From positions 32,158,198-32,222,197 of the forward strand of contig CM075937.1 of assembly GCA_038030265.1 (NCBI GenBank): a stretch of 64,000 nucleotides of DNA, given 5' to 3'. Both the position numbers and the translations under genes were made by a program. Source of the stretch: Corythucha ciliata (lineage: Eukaryota; Arthropoda; Insecta; Hemiptera; Tingidae). The notes under the pieces were generated by a model. That model saw only the letters and a list, made by a program, of their open reading frames with translations, had not been told where the DNA came from and did no database searches. Shown piece by piece: positions 52,261 to 62,567 of this stretch. Position 1 is the stretch's first letter. Each line of letters opens with the position of its first letter.

Positions 52261-55200
52261 TTTATCTAGTAAAACTGTCTCTTAGGACTCAAATCACCCA
52301 GGAAAATTAACACAGAAACAAGAAAATTTCATGAAGAGGCGGTAAATTTGGTGAATAATTTGGAAGTTTTGCCTCAAGAATTTTATTTTTGCACATGTAG
52401 ACATAATTGATTCGCAAAATGGTATTTTCTGTATGGGGGGGGGGGTTAAATCTGAACTGCTCAGATTCTTGCTCCCCCAATGTCGGCTGACTTCCGCCGC
52501 CACTGCGTCAGTGGACCGTTTTTTCCTCTCTTTTCTGTTAGCCTCGGAGAGATAGGTCTATGTCCAAACAATCAGATTTGCTTGAGGTTCTCTTTGTTAC
52601 TTGCTGTGGTTTGCTCGCTGATATAGAAAATGCTGAATAGACATAAAATTGCACTCCAGAGGCCCTACATTGAATTGTCGATCAGAAATATGAACCATCG
52701 AGCATAGGAGCAAATGCGTTTTACAGTTAACTTATCAAATAACGCGTAATATGTTATGTATTATGCTATAACATTATCTAGCCACAGAAACCCTGAGCGA
52801 TTTTACTTATATACTGACCAAGCTGACAACAGTCAACCCCGTCCTGAGGATGGACTTCCTGAGGCTGGTGTGCCCCTACCTGGTGTTCTAATTTTCTGAA
52901 AAGCACTCTCCTTTTGTCAAACAAAATCTAATTTTCTATCCCCCCTCCTCTCACTAAACATTGAAATGTTTATTTTACTCTAATCGATGGCCCGTGACAT
53001 TTGAACAACAAACAACAAAAAATCTCCCGAATAAAAAGTGTCTCGCTTATCCGAATATATATTTACTCAATTAGTTTTCACCTCAGTTGAGGGTCCGAAG
53101 TAACATGAGAAAAGATTGTCTCACCTTTTTTCCCCTTGAACAAATCAAATCCTGATACGAGGTGGTTCTGGTTTATTAATTGATTTCCTCACACCCAGCG
53201 CCCACACCTGCGAGAATAAACGGAACGGTGGAAAAAAAGAGGGGTGTAACACCCCGGACGTAGTAGAAGGGTAAGGGCGGTGTTTTTAATATAATTACAG
53301 AATTTTTGCCATTATTTCACCTTATAAGCAAAAGTGAAGGTATACGTAGCTGGGGGGAGGGGCTGGGGGGAATGGGAAAAATTACTGAAGCCTTCTTTTT
53401 GTTTAAAAGTTCACTGGGTTCATGAATTTCTACAGTGGCAATGAATACGTGATTTGCCAGCGATTTTACCTTCTAGATAATACTACAGAAGACAAAAAAA
53501 GATTTTCTGACAATTAATAGGTAAATTGTGGAGCAATTTAAGGTGGGTTTCGTGACGAAGTAAAAAGTGTACATCATTCCTGAAATAAAAGTCTGCCGAG
53601 TTAAAAAAAATCCCATGGTTAATGCATAGAGGGAGAAAATAATTTGGAGCTATGGTCTATCACTTTGCTAGATAACTGTTGAGGGGAGGGGGAGTGAAAC
53701 AGAAAAATAATTTGCACATTAAACACGGAAGAAGCAACCTGGGGCAAGCATGTTGGCCTCCGACCCATATAAGACGGGAAAATAATTTTCCCTGAGTCGC
53801 GGTCAGCTGTCATCGTTTTTTTATTCTTTTTTCGAACAGGAATTTATTGTCTTTTTCACGCGATCCTGCGTTGTTATTTTGCGAAAAATTCGTGTTTTTT
53901 CATTATTTGTTTCTATACCTTTTTTATTTATATTTTTATTTTTTTAAAAAAGACAATTTGTGTGGGAAAGAGGCCAGATTCTTCTCGACCTTGGCTGATT
54001 GTGTTAATTAGAAACGAACAATCACGACATTCAGTAATTGCCGTTGAAATTAATGGGCTTGGCTCTTAGCGGCCCCGTTGCGTCATGACGTGGGTGAGTC
54101 AACATCTTATTTCCATCTTAAGCATAGTGCTCTGCGGCCGGCGAAGGGGTTGGTGCTTTACCCGGTTTTATTATTACTATTATTTGTCTAACTTCTAGCT
54201 CAAAGGCATAGCGTTTTCTTTTTCCGTTGTCCTACGCGAACGGGGTGTGGGTGAGAGGAGACGTCGCGAAAATTATAATTATTTTTCGAGTGTGTGTGCG
54301 TGTGGAAAAAAAAAGTTACGAAGAGTACAGCACGCGCCAGAGTGCGAGAGCATGTGCCCTCTTCCCACACAAAGTTGTTAGTCAAATACAAGTCCCATGT
54401 CTTCTAAGAGCAGTGTAGGATGCAAAAACCAGACTTGTCTCCAACTCTGCGGAGCTCAAAGCAATAAACTTTCCTGGTTGACTGTGTATATGCGTCATAT
54501 TTTATTATGAGAAAAAGGATTATTTTCTTTCTTTTAAAAAAGTACCTATAAATATATACTTTAAAGGCAAGAAAAGTCATTATCGTGGTATTTCTTCAGC
54601 ACTTTTTTCGGTAACAGGCCAACCACAAGCTTACTGTTGCTCATCACCTTGTTTCGGTTTCAAGATCAGGATAATGAACGAATTAAAGAGAACAATGAAG
54701 CGAAGCCAAGGAACTGAGTCACGAAAGGGCAGATGAACTCAAAACTCAATCACTTTTCTTTCTCCCCTCACAATCCTTTTCAGTCTCTACATTTTTTTTC
54801 TCTATCAAAATTTGTTACACTTATACCTTTTTGACCGCTAATCACCTTAAAAAAGAACATGCTAAGTACGCTATTAAAGTGATACTGAGGCGAATGAGAA
54901 GTTATGACTATGCGCGTCTCAAGACAAGTACCACGCTTCGTATTAGAATTAGACCACATCCTCTTCCTTAAAAAGAGAACTCTGCGGCTTTCTAATACAC
55001 CTGGTCACTTTTTTCCATCTTTCCTTAATTCTGCCTTCTTTACACGTTTATGGTTCATCTGTGAAGTTGATTGCGTCTCATGTAATTCAAAAGTTGATCT
55101 GATTATTAAGGAAAGAAAAGGATATCTTTTCACTCCACGATTTTATCCCTCACCTTCTTTGATTGGAATGTGTACACGTACACGTGTATTTGTGGCTTAA

Positions 55201-55550
55201 TAGGCCAGTGTTTTTTTCAGGAAAACCACCCTCTATAAAATGACCGTCGTGAATGGTTAATTGAACCACGGATGAGGAAACAAAATAGTTGGTCAAGAAT
55301 AAAAAAAACAAAAAAAAACCGTTGTAAATCGAGAACAGCGCTAGGCAGAAAATATGTTGCGATCATAAGATTTTTGAGGAAAAAAATCAACGTTATTATA
55401 CCTACGTTGACCAGATTGTTTCTCTTGTAAAGAAGTCCCCTGGGCTTGAGGGGGCCTTTAGAGGTTCTGACGTATACAAAACTGGCATAAATTCTTACAA
55501 ACCGACATGAAAATTCCAAAAAAACAATTGCAACAAAACACAGTTGCAAA
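52261..55550. other. Apparently single-copy non-coding island
   Basis: No shared repeat family or coding motif. Runs of G at 52436-52445, T-rich tracts at 53890-53950, and AATTA words. The 98-codon frame at 54904-55200 and the 110-codon frame at 55217-55549 have no recognisable motif. Confidence 0.4.
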
Positions 55551-56075
55551 CTGCGAATATTTAGCCCCTTGTGAGAAACTTGTGTATTTACTGATATTTA
55601 GCTCCGAGTGATGAAATTTTGCGACTATTTATGAAGCTTTGGGCGCTCTCGGGACAAGGTGGACCGGCCGGTCCCCGGTCACTAGAATAAAAATACCCGG
55701 AAACTTGCAATATCGCCAAAACTAAGACCAGAAAATTGCATTTTCGTAGGAACGAAGTCCCGAAAATTGCATTGTCGCAGTTATTCAGCCATGAAACTTT
55801 CAATTTCGCAGGTATTCATCAAGCTTTGAGGGCGGCTTCCCTGGGTTCGGCCACCGCGAGAAAAAAAATGCCTCGAAATTAGGAAATTTGGCATGAACTG
55901 AGACTCTAAACTTGCAATTTCCCTTGAATTAAGACCCGAAACAGTCAATTTCGCGGATGTTGAGCCAAGAAACTTGTAATTTCGCTCAAACCAGGACTAG
56001 AACTGTAGTAAACTCACAAATATTCATCTCTTTCGTCTCTAAATGTTGCACAATTACTCGGCTATTCGTCAGGCT
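55551..56075 (-). repeat. Degenerate ~30-bp tandem repeat, type C reversed (C3)
   Basis: AAACTTGCAATTTCCCTTGA, AACAGTCAATTTCGCGGATG and AAACTTGTAATTTCGCTCAA follow at 30-31 bp (55910-56000); more units lie at 55600-55820. A GC-rich module (AAGGTGGACCGGCCGGTCCC, about 55658) is embedded and is itself a near-palindrome. Confidence 0.75.
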
Positions 56076-56860
56076 ATGGGCGCCTGCGAAGAATGCCAAG
56101 AATGGCCAAACTGAGCATTCACGCCCTTGGCTTGACTATTCTGTTCGCGCTCTATTAATGGCAAACTTGACTATATGCGCTCTAAAAGTAGATTGAAAAT
56201 GGCTGAACTGAGTTTGTTCCCTGCAATTGACTAAAATGAAGGATTCATGCCCTGATAGTATCGAACTGACTAATCACGCGGTAGAAATGGTCATACTGAC
56301 AGTTTGCTCCGTGAAAATGGCCTAACAGACTATTCACGCCTTAAAATTTGCAAAGCTGACTCTCTATGCGGCCGATAAATTGTTAAACTGACGATTGCAC
56401 TTTGAAATGGCCTAAACCGATTATTCCTGTCGTAAAACTGGCAAAATCCATTTCCGCGTCAGAAATAGCCAAACTGAGCCTTCTCACCTTGAAAATGTCC
56501 AAACTGACGATTCGTATCATAAAAAAGCAAAACGCTCTAAAATGGACAATCTTTTTTAGCCAAACAAAATAAATACAAATCGTGCTCTAACCAGAGGCTA
56601 TACAGAATTAACGATTCGCGCCTTCAAAATGTCTCCTAAACTGACTATACTCTTGCGCTATAAAATTGCTTGACTGCGGCTAATCACGCCATAAAAATGA
56701 CGAAACGGATCATTCGTTCCCAGAAAATATGGAGGAAATTACCATTGCGAGTTTTCGCGTACCTTATACATGGCTAATCACAATCAGCATTCGTGCCCTA
56801 AAATTAGCTAAACTGATCTTTTGCGCCTTGCAGATGTCGTAAATCATGATTTATGGCGTT
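56076..56860 (-). repeat. Degenerate ~30-bp tandem repeat, type D reversed (D2)
   Basis: Units read AAAATGGCCTAA(A)CTGACT, then ATTCACGCC(T), for example CCTAACAGACTATTCACGCC, AAATTTGCAAAGCTGACTC and GCCAAACTGAGCCTTC, at about 30-bp steps. This is the reverse complement of the D1 core at 15.4-16.9 kb. It is continuous with type C on its left side and is cut by the LINE fragment on its right. Confidence 0.75.
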
Positions 56861-57550
56861 AAGGGGGGGTTTCAGGCGTTTTGTTTGTTTTGTTTTGTTT
56901 TTTTTTTTGTTTTTTTCGTGGGCGTGGACCCAGCCCAGCCGAGCCCGCCGGCGCCAAATCCATCAGTAGGCCTAGGCTCATGCACCATACCCCGTGGAGC
57001 TGCAAACTCGGAAGGCCTAGTACGGCTCCTCAAATCTCCCTATCCTCTCGACAAAACTCCTCCTAGGAGAATTCTAGAGAGGGTATCCTGTCGTTCCCAA
57101 AAACTTCCCAAAATCTCGTCCTTGCGTACCCATCGCATTCACACACTATGTGTTTCATTGTCCCCTCTACAGATCCGCATTTCCCACAGATAGGGCTGCT
57201 GACCGCCCTCATCTTGTATCGGTGTCTCTCCACAGCATAATGTCCCCACTACCCCATGAGGTACCGTGAAGTACCCCACTACCCTTCTAGTCTGTCTCCT
57301 CCCCTAGGCTAAGCAGCCATTTCATTGTTTTCCTATCCATACCCTTGATGCCTTCTCTTGCCTACCGGCAGTAGGTTTCCTCTTCCCATATTGCCTGAGC
57401 GCGGCCTATTGCCCATCCTCTGATCTCTCCCAAACCAGACTCTTTTGTCACCCCCAAAACGGGTTCCGGTCCCATATATTGGGTCGAGGCCCCCTTTTTC
57501 GCCAACTCATCAGCCTTCTCGTTGCCCGGTACTTCAGGCCGGTTTCCCAA
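56861..57550 (-). pseudogene. LINE 3' end: RNase H tail and CCHC domain
   Basis: The minus strand starts PEVPGNEKADELAKKGASTQ, followed by GPEPVLGV, the C-terminal RNase H segment of Jockey/R1-type LINEs (GNE-ADELAK). About 100 codons on, HYAVERHRYKMR precedes CGKCGSVEGTMKHIVCEC, then ARTRFWEVFG: the CX2C...HX4C zinc-binding motif that closes ORF2 in these elements. Frameshifts separate the two parts (near 57270). The upstream RT is absent, as expected for 5'-truncated LINE copies. The T-rich run at 56880-56920 is the reverse complement of an A-rich tail and marks the 3' end. Confidence 0.85.
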
Positions 57551-57770
57551 ATTTCATCCCTGAAATTACTTTAAAACACATTCGAATTCTTAAGTGCTTT
57601 GGGGTTATTTTAGGGATAAAATTTGAAAAAGCAAGATCTACGTCACTGTAGAACTTCATGAAGATTAAAATCAGACTTTGAAATCGAATATTGGTGCAGA
57701 AATGGAGCCAAAATTTATGTGCGAAGTTTAGGCGAGGGTAACTGGGAAGGGGTCGAGGAAACCAGCCTGA
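57551..57770. other. Non-coding sequence, nothing recognised
   Basis: The flank of the LINE. TTTCATCCCTGAAATTACTT, followed by a GGGATAAAATTTG word 45 bp on, forms a weak inverted pair. Confidence 0.35.
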
Positions 57771-57965
57771 TTCCCCGTCTTAAAATGTCTAATCTGACTT
57801 GCTAAGCCGAAAGAAATTACTAACTTTGCCATTCGCGCCCTAAAAAGATTAATTGACTTTTCGCGCCCTTAAAAGATTTTTTTTTTCAAGTGTCTGTGGC
57901 ATTACCATTACCAGGCGCCCTAAAATCTAGGAACTAGAGTTTCGCACCCAATAGGATCTTCCAAA
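57771..57965 (-). repeat. Type D remainder (array D3)
   Basis: CTTAAAATGTCTAATCTGAC, ACTTTGCCATTCGCGCCCTA, TTGACTTTTCGCGCCCTTAA and GGCGCCCTAAAATCTAG are type D units continuing D2 beyond the LINE insertion. Confidence 0.6.
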
Positions 57966-58049
57966 AGCTAGTTATCGGTTTTATCTCCTTCGGAATCCAT
58001 TATTTTATGGATTTCGCTATTTCAGAATACCAATTTCATGGTTTCATTC

Positions 58050-58325
58050 ATGCCACGCCAGTCGACTTGCACCGGGAGTAGCCAGTGACAGTGAGCATTC
58101 CAGTGCTTCTCCCACCACCCAAAAATGTACTGGCGCCATCTGTTGATTCCGTGAGAACGGCATTCACTTATCATATCAGTCAGTATACGTTCATTATCTG
58201 ATATCCATTTTTTGAACTCTGCTGACTGGCACCAGTAACTTGAATCGTCTAAACGGTACTGGCGCTAATCAACCGGCTCCAATAATTGGTGCCAGTCGAC
58301 TGGATCGCTTACTGGCATCGTGTAA
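58050..58325. mobile_element. Possible MITE with CCAGTCGACT ends
   Basis: CCAGTCGACTTGCACC near 58058 and GGTGCCAGTCGACTGG near 58293 are inverted copies, and TGGC(A/G)CCA-type words recur through the interior (58130, 58228, 58262). The TIR is short, about 16 bp, and no duplication was found. Confidence 0.45.
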
Positions 58326-58329
58326 AACA

Positions 58330-59300
58330 GTCTTAAAATTTCAAGGCTAACAATAAAAACCGTAAAATGCAAGTTTGGGACTACATACGTGAAACTGTAT
58401 GTTTGCGACTAACAGACACGAAATTACTATTTTAGGGGGGAACGTGATTATACGCTTATTCGAATGACTTAGCAGATACGGCATTCAATAGACCAATTGT
58501 ATGGTTAAGAAGCCGAAGAATGCAACATGCAACAACTCCACGAAATAGCAACATTCCGGTTAAAATTGAAAGTTTCTGGTCAACATATCAGCGAAATGGG
58601 CCGTTTCGGGTCTTCACTCTCACGAGATGGCAATTTTCAGGGCTCATCTACCCAGGGCACAGATTGGGCGCGTGAAGTCCAGTCTAGCCAGTCTAGAGAG
58701 CTTCCAAAAATTGATGAGTGCCGTGACATTACATAACTTGGCGCCAAATATCAGCGAAATTGTTCCGTGGTTGAACATTCGCGGCATCGCTATGTTTCTG
58801 GTCTCTATTTTCGCGGAATTTCAAGAGTCTGGTTATTATTTTAGGGATATGGCAAGTTTAAAGGCCTTTTTTTTTAGCGACCGCAGAGCCCGGATTAAGC
58901 GACCAAAGCCCGGTCAATATTGCCACAAAACTCACATCACTCTGATTGTGACCTAAAAATTTGTGAAATCTTTACTTACGTGAAATCGCAAGTTTCTGGT
59001 ATTTATTTTCACGAAATTTAAAATTAAATACTTTTTGAACCAAAAAAAGTTTTGGGTTCAACTATTCCCGAAATGGCCATTTTTTTGTTTAATTTTGGCG
59101 AAATTACAAGTTTCTGGGGCCTCTTTTCAGTGGGTGCTGACCCTGGGAAAGACGGCCCCAACTGCGCCCGTATAACCTGACAAATAACCGAGTAATTGCA
59201 ACATTTACAGATGAATATTTGTGAGTTTGCAAGTTCTGGTCCTAATTTGAGCGAAATTACAAGTTTCTTGTCTCAACACCCGCGAAATCAACCAGGCGCG
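58330..59300 (+). repeat. Degenerate ~30-bp tandem repeat, type C (array C4)
   Basis: Units such as AATTGAAAGTTTCTGGTC, GAAATCGCAAGTTTCTGGTA, GAAATTACAAGTTTCTGG and GTGAGTTTGCAAGTTCTGG, with CTATTTTCGCG joints. GC-rich modules occur near 58650 and 59135-59170. Open frames at 58527-58956 and 59196-59429 are by-products of the repeat. Confidence 0.7.
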
Positions 59301-60280
59301 GATCCAGAGACGGCTCAAGGAAGGGGCCGTGCCCCCCTCCGGCCACCGCACCTACCAATACATCACGTTACACAGTTTCTGACCCACAGAAGATCTCAAT
59401 CTCTAATCATTCAAATATCGAAAAATTAAGAAAACTCAAAGCCTGGAACAACATTGAACAACTACCTATGTAACGTGAAATAACTTTTTGGCAAAAATAT
59501 GCCACGTCTCGAATAAAGTGAACTCTGTCGGCTCTGCGCAGGGGTCGAGGGGGAAGGCATGGGCTGTCATGTCCCATGGCTAGCACTGCCAAGTTTTGGA
59601 CTCGACGAACCCAAAAATCTGCGCGTTCTACCCCAACCCACCTCAGCATTTTTGACCTCTTTGGCACGTTCTATAGGGGCAATTGAGCGGTGTCCAGAGG
59701 AATCCGGCTCAAATCAAAACACTTTGTTAACATTCAGCCGGTTAACGTCTCGGTAATATTTGTCAAAAAAGAAACCTCAAAACCAGTATTTTGAGGTTTC
59801 TCGGCACAGGTAATCCGAAAATCGAGACGGATTTCTGGTCTCACTCCCTGTTATCATTGGGTTAGAACAGTGCTTTGCATTTTTGCCTGTTTGAACGCTT
59901 ATATTCGGGGAAAGCGGAACAGGAAATCGTCAATTTATGGTCATCAGCTACCAAACTGTCACTATCTGTTGAAAACTAAATTTCCGCTGGAAAACTGTCG
60001 TTTATGTAGCCTTCTATTCCAGATTTTCTGACCAAAATCTGATAATTTTTCCCCCTAGAAAGTGATATTTTTGGAGCTAAACAGCTGAGACGGTAAACTG
60101 CGGTAATTTAGTCCCTCAAAATGTAGGACCCTTTCATCATCAAGACGAACAATTAATCGTCAGGAACTCACACGGACCTGTACAGTGTCAAGTTGCCGTT
60201 CAGAGTCCATCTCTTATTGTTGGGCTGGGACAGGGAATACCCCTCCCGCCGTGAGCCTGCCTGGTGCAGAGGGGATAAAT
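59301..60280. other. Non-coding, hairpin at 59771-59800
   Basis: GAAACCTCAAAA-CCAGTA-TTTTGAGGTTTC is a perfect 12-bp stem with a 6-nt loop. Otherwise no structure is recognised. Phrases near 59805 (GTAATCCGAAAATCGAGACG) resemble others at 50411 and 62056, pointing to another dispersed repeat. Confidence 0.45.
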
Positions 60281-61830
60281 GAGACGTTTAAAATAGTATT
60301 TTAATCCGCAAAACGGTTTTTTGTTTTTTGGTGAGCCGTACCCGTCAAAATGGCACGTTAGTGTGCAAAATACCGCAAAATATTTGTAGCTGAAATACAT
60401 TTTTTTTTCGTGAGCAAAATCCAGGAAATTGGTTCCATTAGTGAACCATACCCGCGAAAATGGTTTTCAGCTAGTGTAACCACCAAAATTGGGGTTTAGT
60501 AAGTGAAACCCAAGAAATTACTTTTTTGTTGAGTCAAACCAGCTAAAATCGGGTTTCAGTGCAGAAAATCAGCGTAAATCGGTCCCTGAATTGGGTCACC
60601 CAGCGAAATTGGTTTGCTGGCAACAAAAATACAAAAAATTGTTTCCTCGTAAAATGGACAATTTCCGCATGAAATCGGCAATTTTTACTGAACATTCGTA
60701 GTTTAAAGCTCAAATAAACGATCGCCGATTACGAACGCCGGTCGAGTCAAAATAAAATTAATACGTGCCAAGCACCAAAAATCAAACTGTTGGTGATAAG
60801 TTTCAATTTCCTCACAAAATTCACCAGTCCTATAAAATTTACGATTTCCTCTTGAAATTCACAATTTCCTATTGAAACTAACCATTTCCTTATGAAACTG
60901 ACACCTTTTAAATTGGAAATCTCCTCATATAATAAACCATTAGCTCATAAGCTTAAAAGGTTTCCCATAAAATTGCAAGTTTTCTTGAAAAAAACAACAA
61001 CAAAAAACAAACAAAAAACAAAAACAAAAAAAAACAGACAATTTTCTTTTGAAATTGACGATTTCTTCGTGAAACTGACAATTTTTTTTCTTGATTTGGA
61101 CAAATTCACCGTAAAATTGCCCTTGGTGAGAGGCGTTTGGCATTAATTTTGCCCTGAACGTGGCATTTCGAGCATAAAATGATTGTATTTTTCTCACTGA
61201 AAAACCAATTTCTGGGATTTTTGTTTCCAGCAAACCTTTGCTGGTTCGCCCAATTCAGAGACCAATCCGAATTGACTCGCACAAACAAATTTTAGTTTAC
61301 TGGCAACAAAAATCCCTGAAATTGGTTGTTCAGTGAGCGAAATCCGAGACATTTATTTTACAGTGAGCCTGGACCCCAGGAAAATGTTTTTATTTGTTGT
61401 TTTTTTTTAGGTAAGAAAGCTGAGGAAGATTGGTCTTTATAGGGGGTGAACTCCGATGAACTGGTTTTTTAGTGCATCGTTAAAGTTCGATAGCAACAAA
61501 AATCCGCAAAATTGGAGTTTTAGAGAGCGAAATTAGAGAAATTAGTTTTTCAGCGAGCCAGAACCACGAAAATGGCTCATTTTTCGGCAAGAAAAATTAG
61601 GAAAATTCGTGTCTTGGCGATCGAAATCCGAGATATTGTGTGTTTTTTTTTTTGTGAGGCAGAGCTGCAAAAATGGGTTTTTGGTGTGCGAAAACCACAA
61701 AAAATGACTTTTGAATTAGGTGAATTTGGGTCTTCAGCACAAAAAAGAAACGTGAAATTGGTATTTTAGAGGGCGAAACACAGGAAATTGGTTAATTGCT
61801 GAGCCAGACATGAGACCATTTTTGGCGATA
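60281..61830 (-). repeat. Degenerate ~30-bp tandem repeat, type B reversed (B4)
   Basis: Units read (A)AAATTGGTTT(T)(C)AGT(G)AG followed by CGAAA(C/T)C(C), for example AAATTGGGGTTTAGTAAGTG, AAATCGGGTTTCAGTGC, AAATTGGTTGTTCAGTGAGC and AAATTGGAGTTTTAGAGAGC. Steps are near 30 bp. In the middle (about 60650-61110) the units change to AAAATTGACAATTTCCT-like words, with an (A)n-C-rich tract at 60985-61030. This sub-type is not seen elsewhere in the window. Confidence 0.7.
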
Positions 61831-62262
61831 CAAAAGTGGCGTTGCTGGCGGATGTCAACTTATTGGTGGAACTATTGATGGTATCTAGAAGTGGCCAGCT
61901 GCCGCCACAAATACTGCGGCGTTAAGTGTAGGCCAGTGGCAACTGCCCACCCCTGCCCCTTTCTGGCTCCAACTACAAAAATGGTCTAACCACAGAAAGC
62001 TCTATCCACTATAATGCTCTAACCTTATCATTATTTTGGAGTTTCTCCACACGAGGAATCCGAATATTGAGATGAATCTTAAAGAATGCTTACTGCTACA
62101 GTTTTTAACCACCGCAGCACGAACTTTCCTGCGAACAGCCCTGAAGTCCAAAAGGAAGAGATTTTGGAGGTGTTTTTGACGATTTTTTGCCCAAGTGACC
62201 TCGAGTCCAAGGGATCCGCCACTGAAATCAACGCCGCCGTGGGCGTCCGTCCCACGCATGGG
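61831..62262. other. Non-coding sequence, nothing recognised
   Basis: Unclassified sequence; ACGAGGAATCCGAATATTGA at 62050 is shared with 50411. The frames at 62002-62358 have no motif. Confidence 0.35.
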
Positions 62263-62290
62263 ACACTTTGTAGCCATGGCTACAAAGTGT
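62263..62290. repeat. Perfect 28-bp palindrome, no spacer
   Basis: ACACTTTGTAGCCA joined to TGGCTACAAAGTGT is self-complementary over all 28 bases. TTTGCGCAAA and a second GTTTGCG word follow directly. Confidence 0.9.
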
Positions 62291-62429
62291 TTGCGCAAAC
62301 AAAGAGTTTGCGTAAAAACTATTGTCTACAAACCAAAATAATTAGGGTGGTACTTTGAATCCCTCCGCCCCAGTAGAAAGATAACCTAAAGCCTACGTTA
62401 CCGACTGTGACGTTACAATTGTAATATTA

Positions 62430-62565
62430 GAGAGATTTTGCAACCAGTCCCGTAAACGCTAAAGTTAATTTTTGTGTACGCGTTGCTAGGGTAGTAAACA
62501 TTTCGTTGGTTGAAATGCGAATAGCGTTAACGTTAGCGTTAGCGGAGCTGTTTGCAAAATCTCTC
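62430..62565. mobile_element. 136-bp MITE, family M1 copy 2, TA-flanked
   Basis: Same length as 3692-3827 and its reverse complement, with a handful of differences, and again flanked by TA (62428-62429 and 62566-62567). The internal words GTGTACGCGTTGCTAGGGTA and ACATTTCGTTGGTTGAAATG are shared. Confidence 0.88.
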
Positions 62566-62567
62566 TA

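Noticed and set aside
59771..59800. Stem-loop as a bacterial-type terminator
   Set aside because: The context is eukaryotic with no gene upstream, and no U-tract follows.
15360..61830. ~30-bp repeats as CRISPR arrays
   Set aside because: There are no identical repeats, no constant spacers and no cas genes; all unit positions diverge, and the context is eukaryotic.
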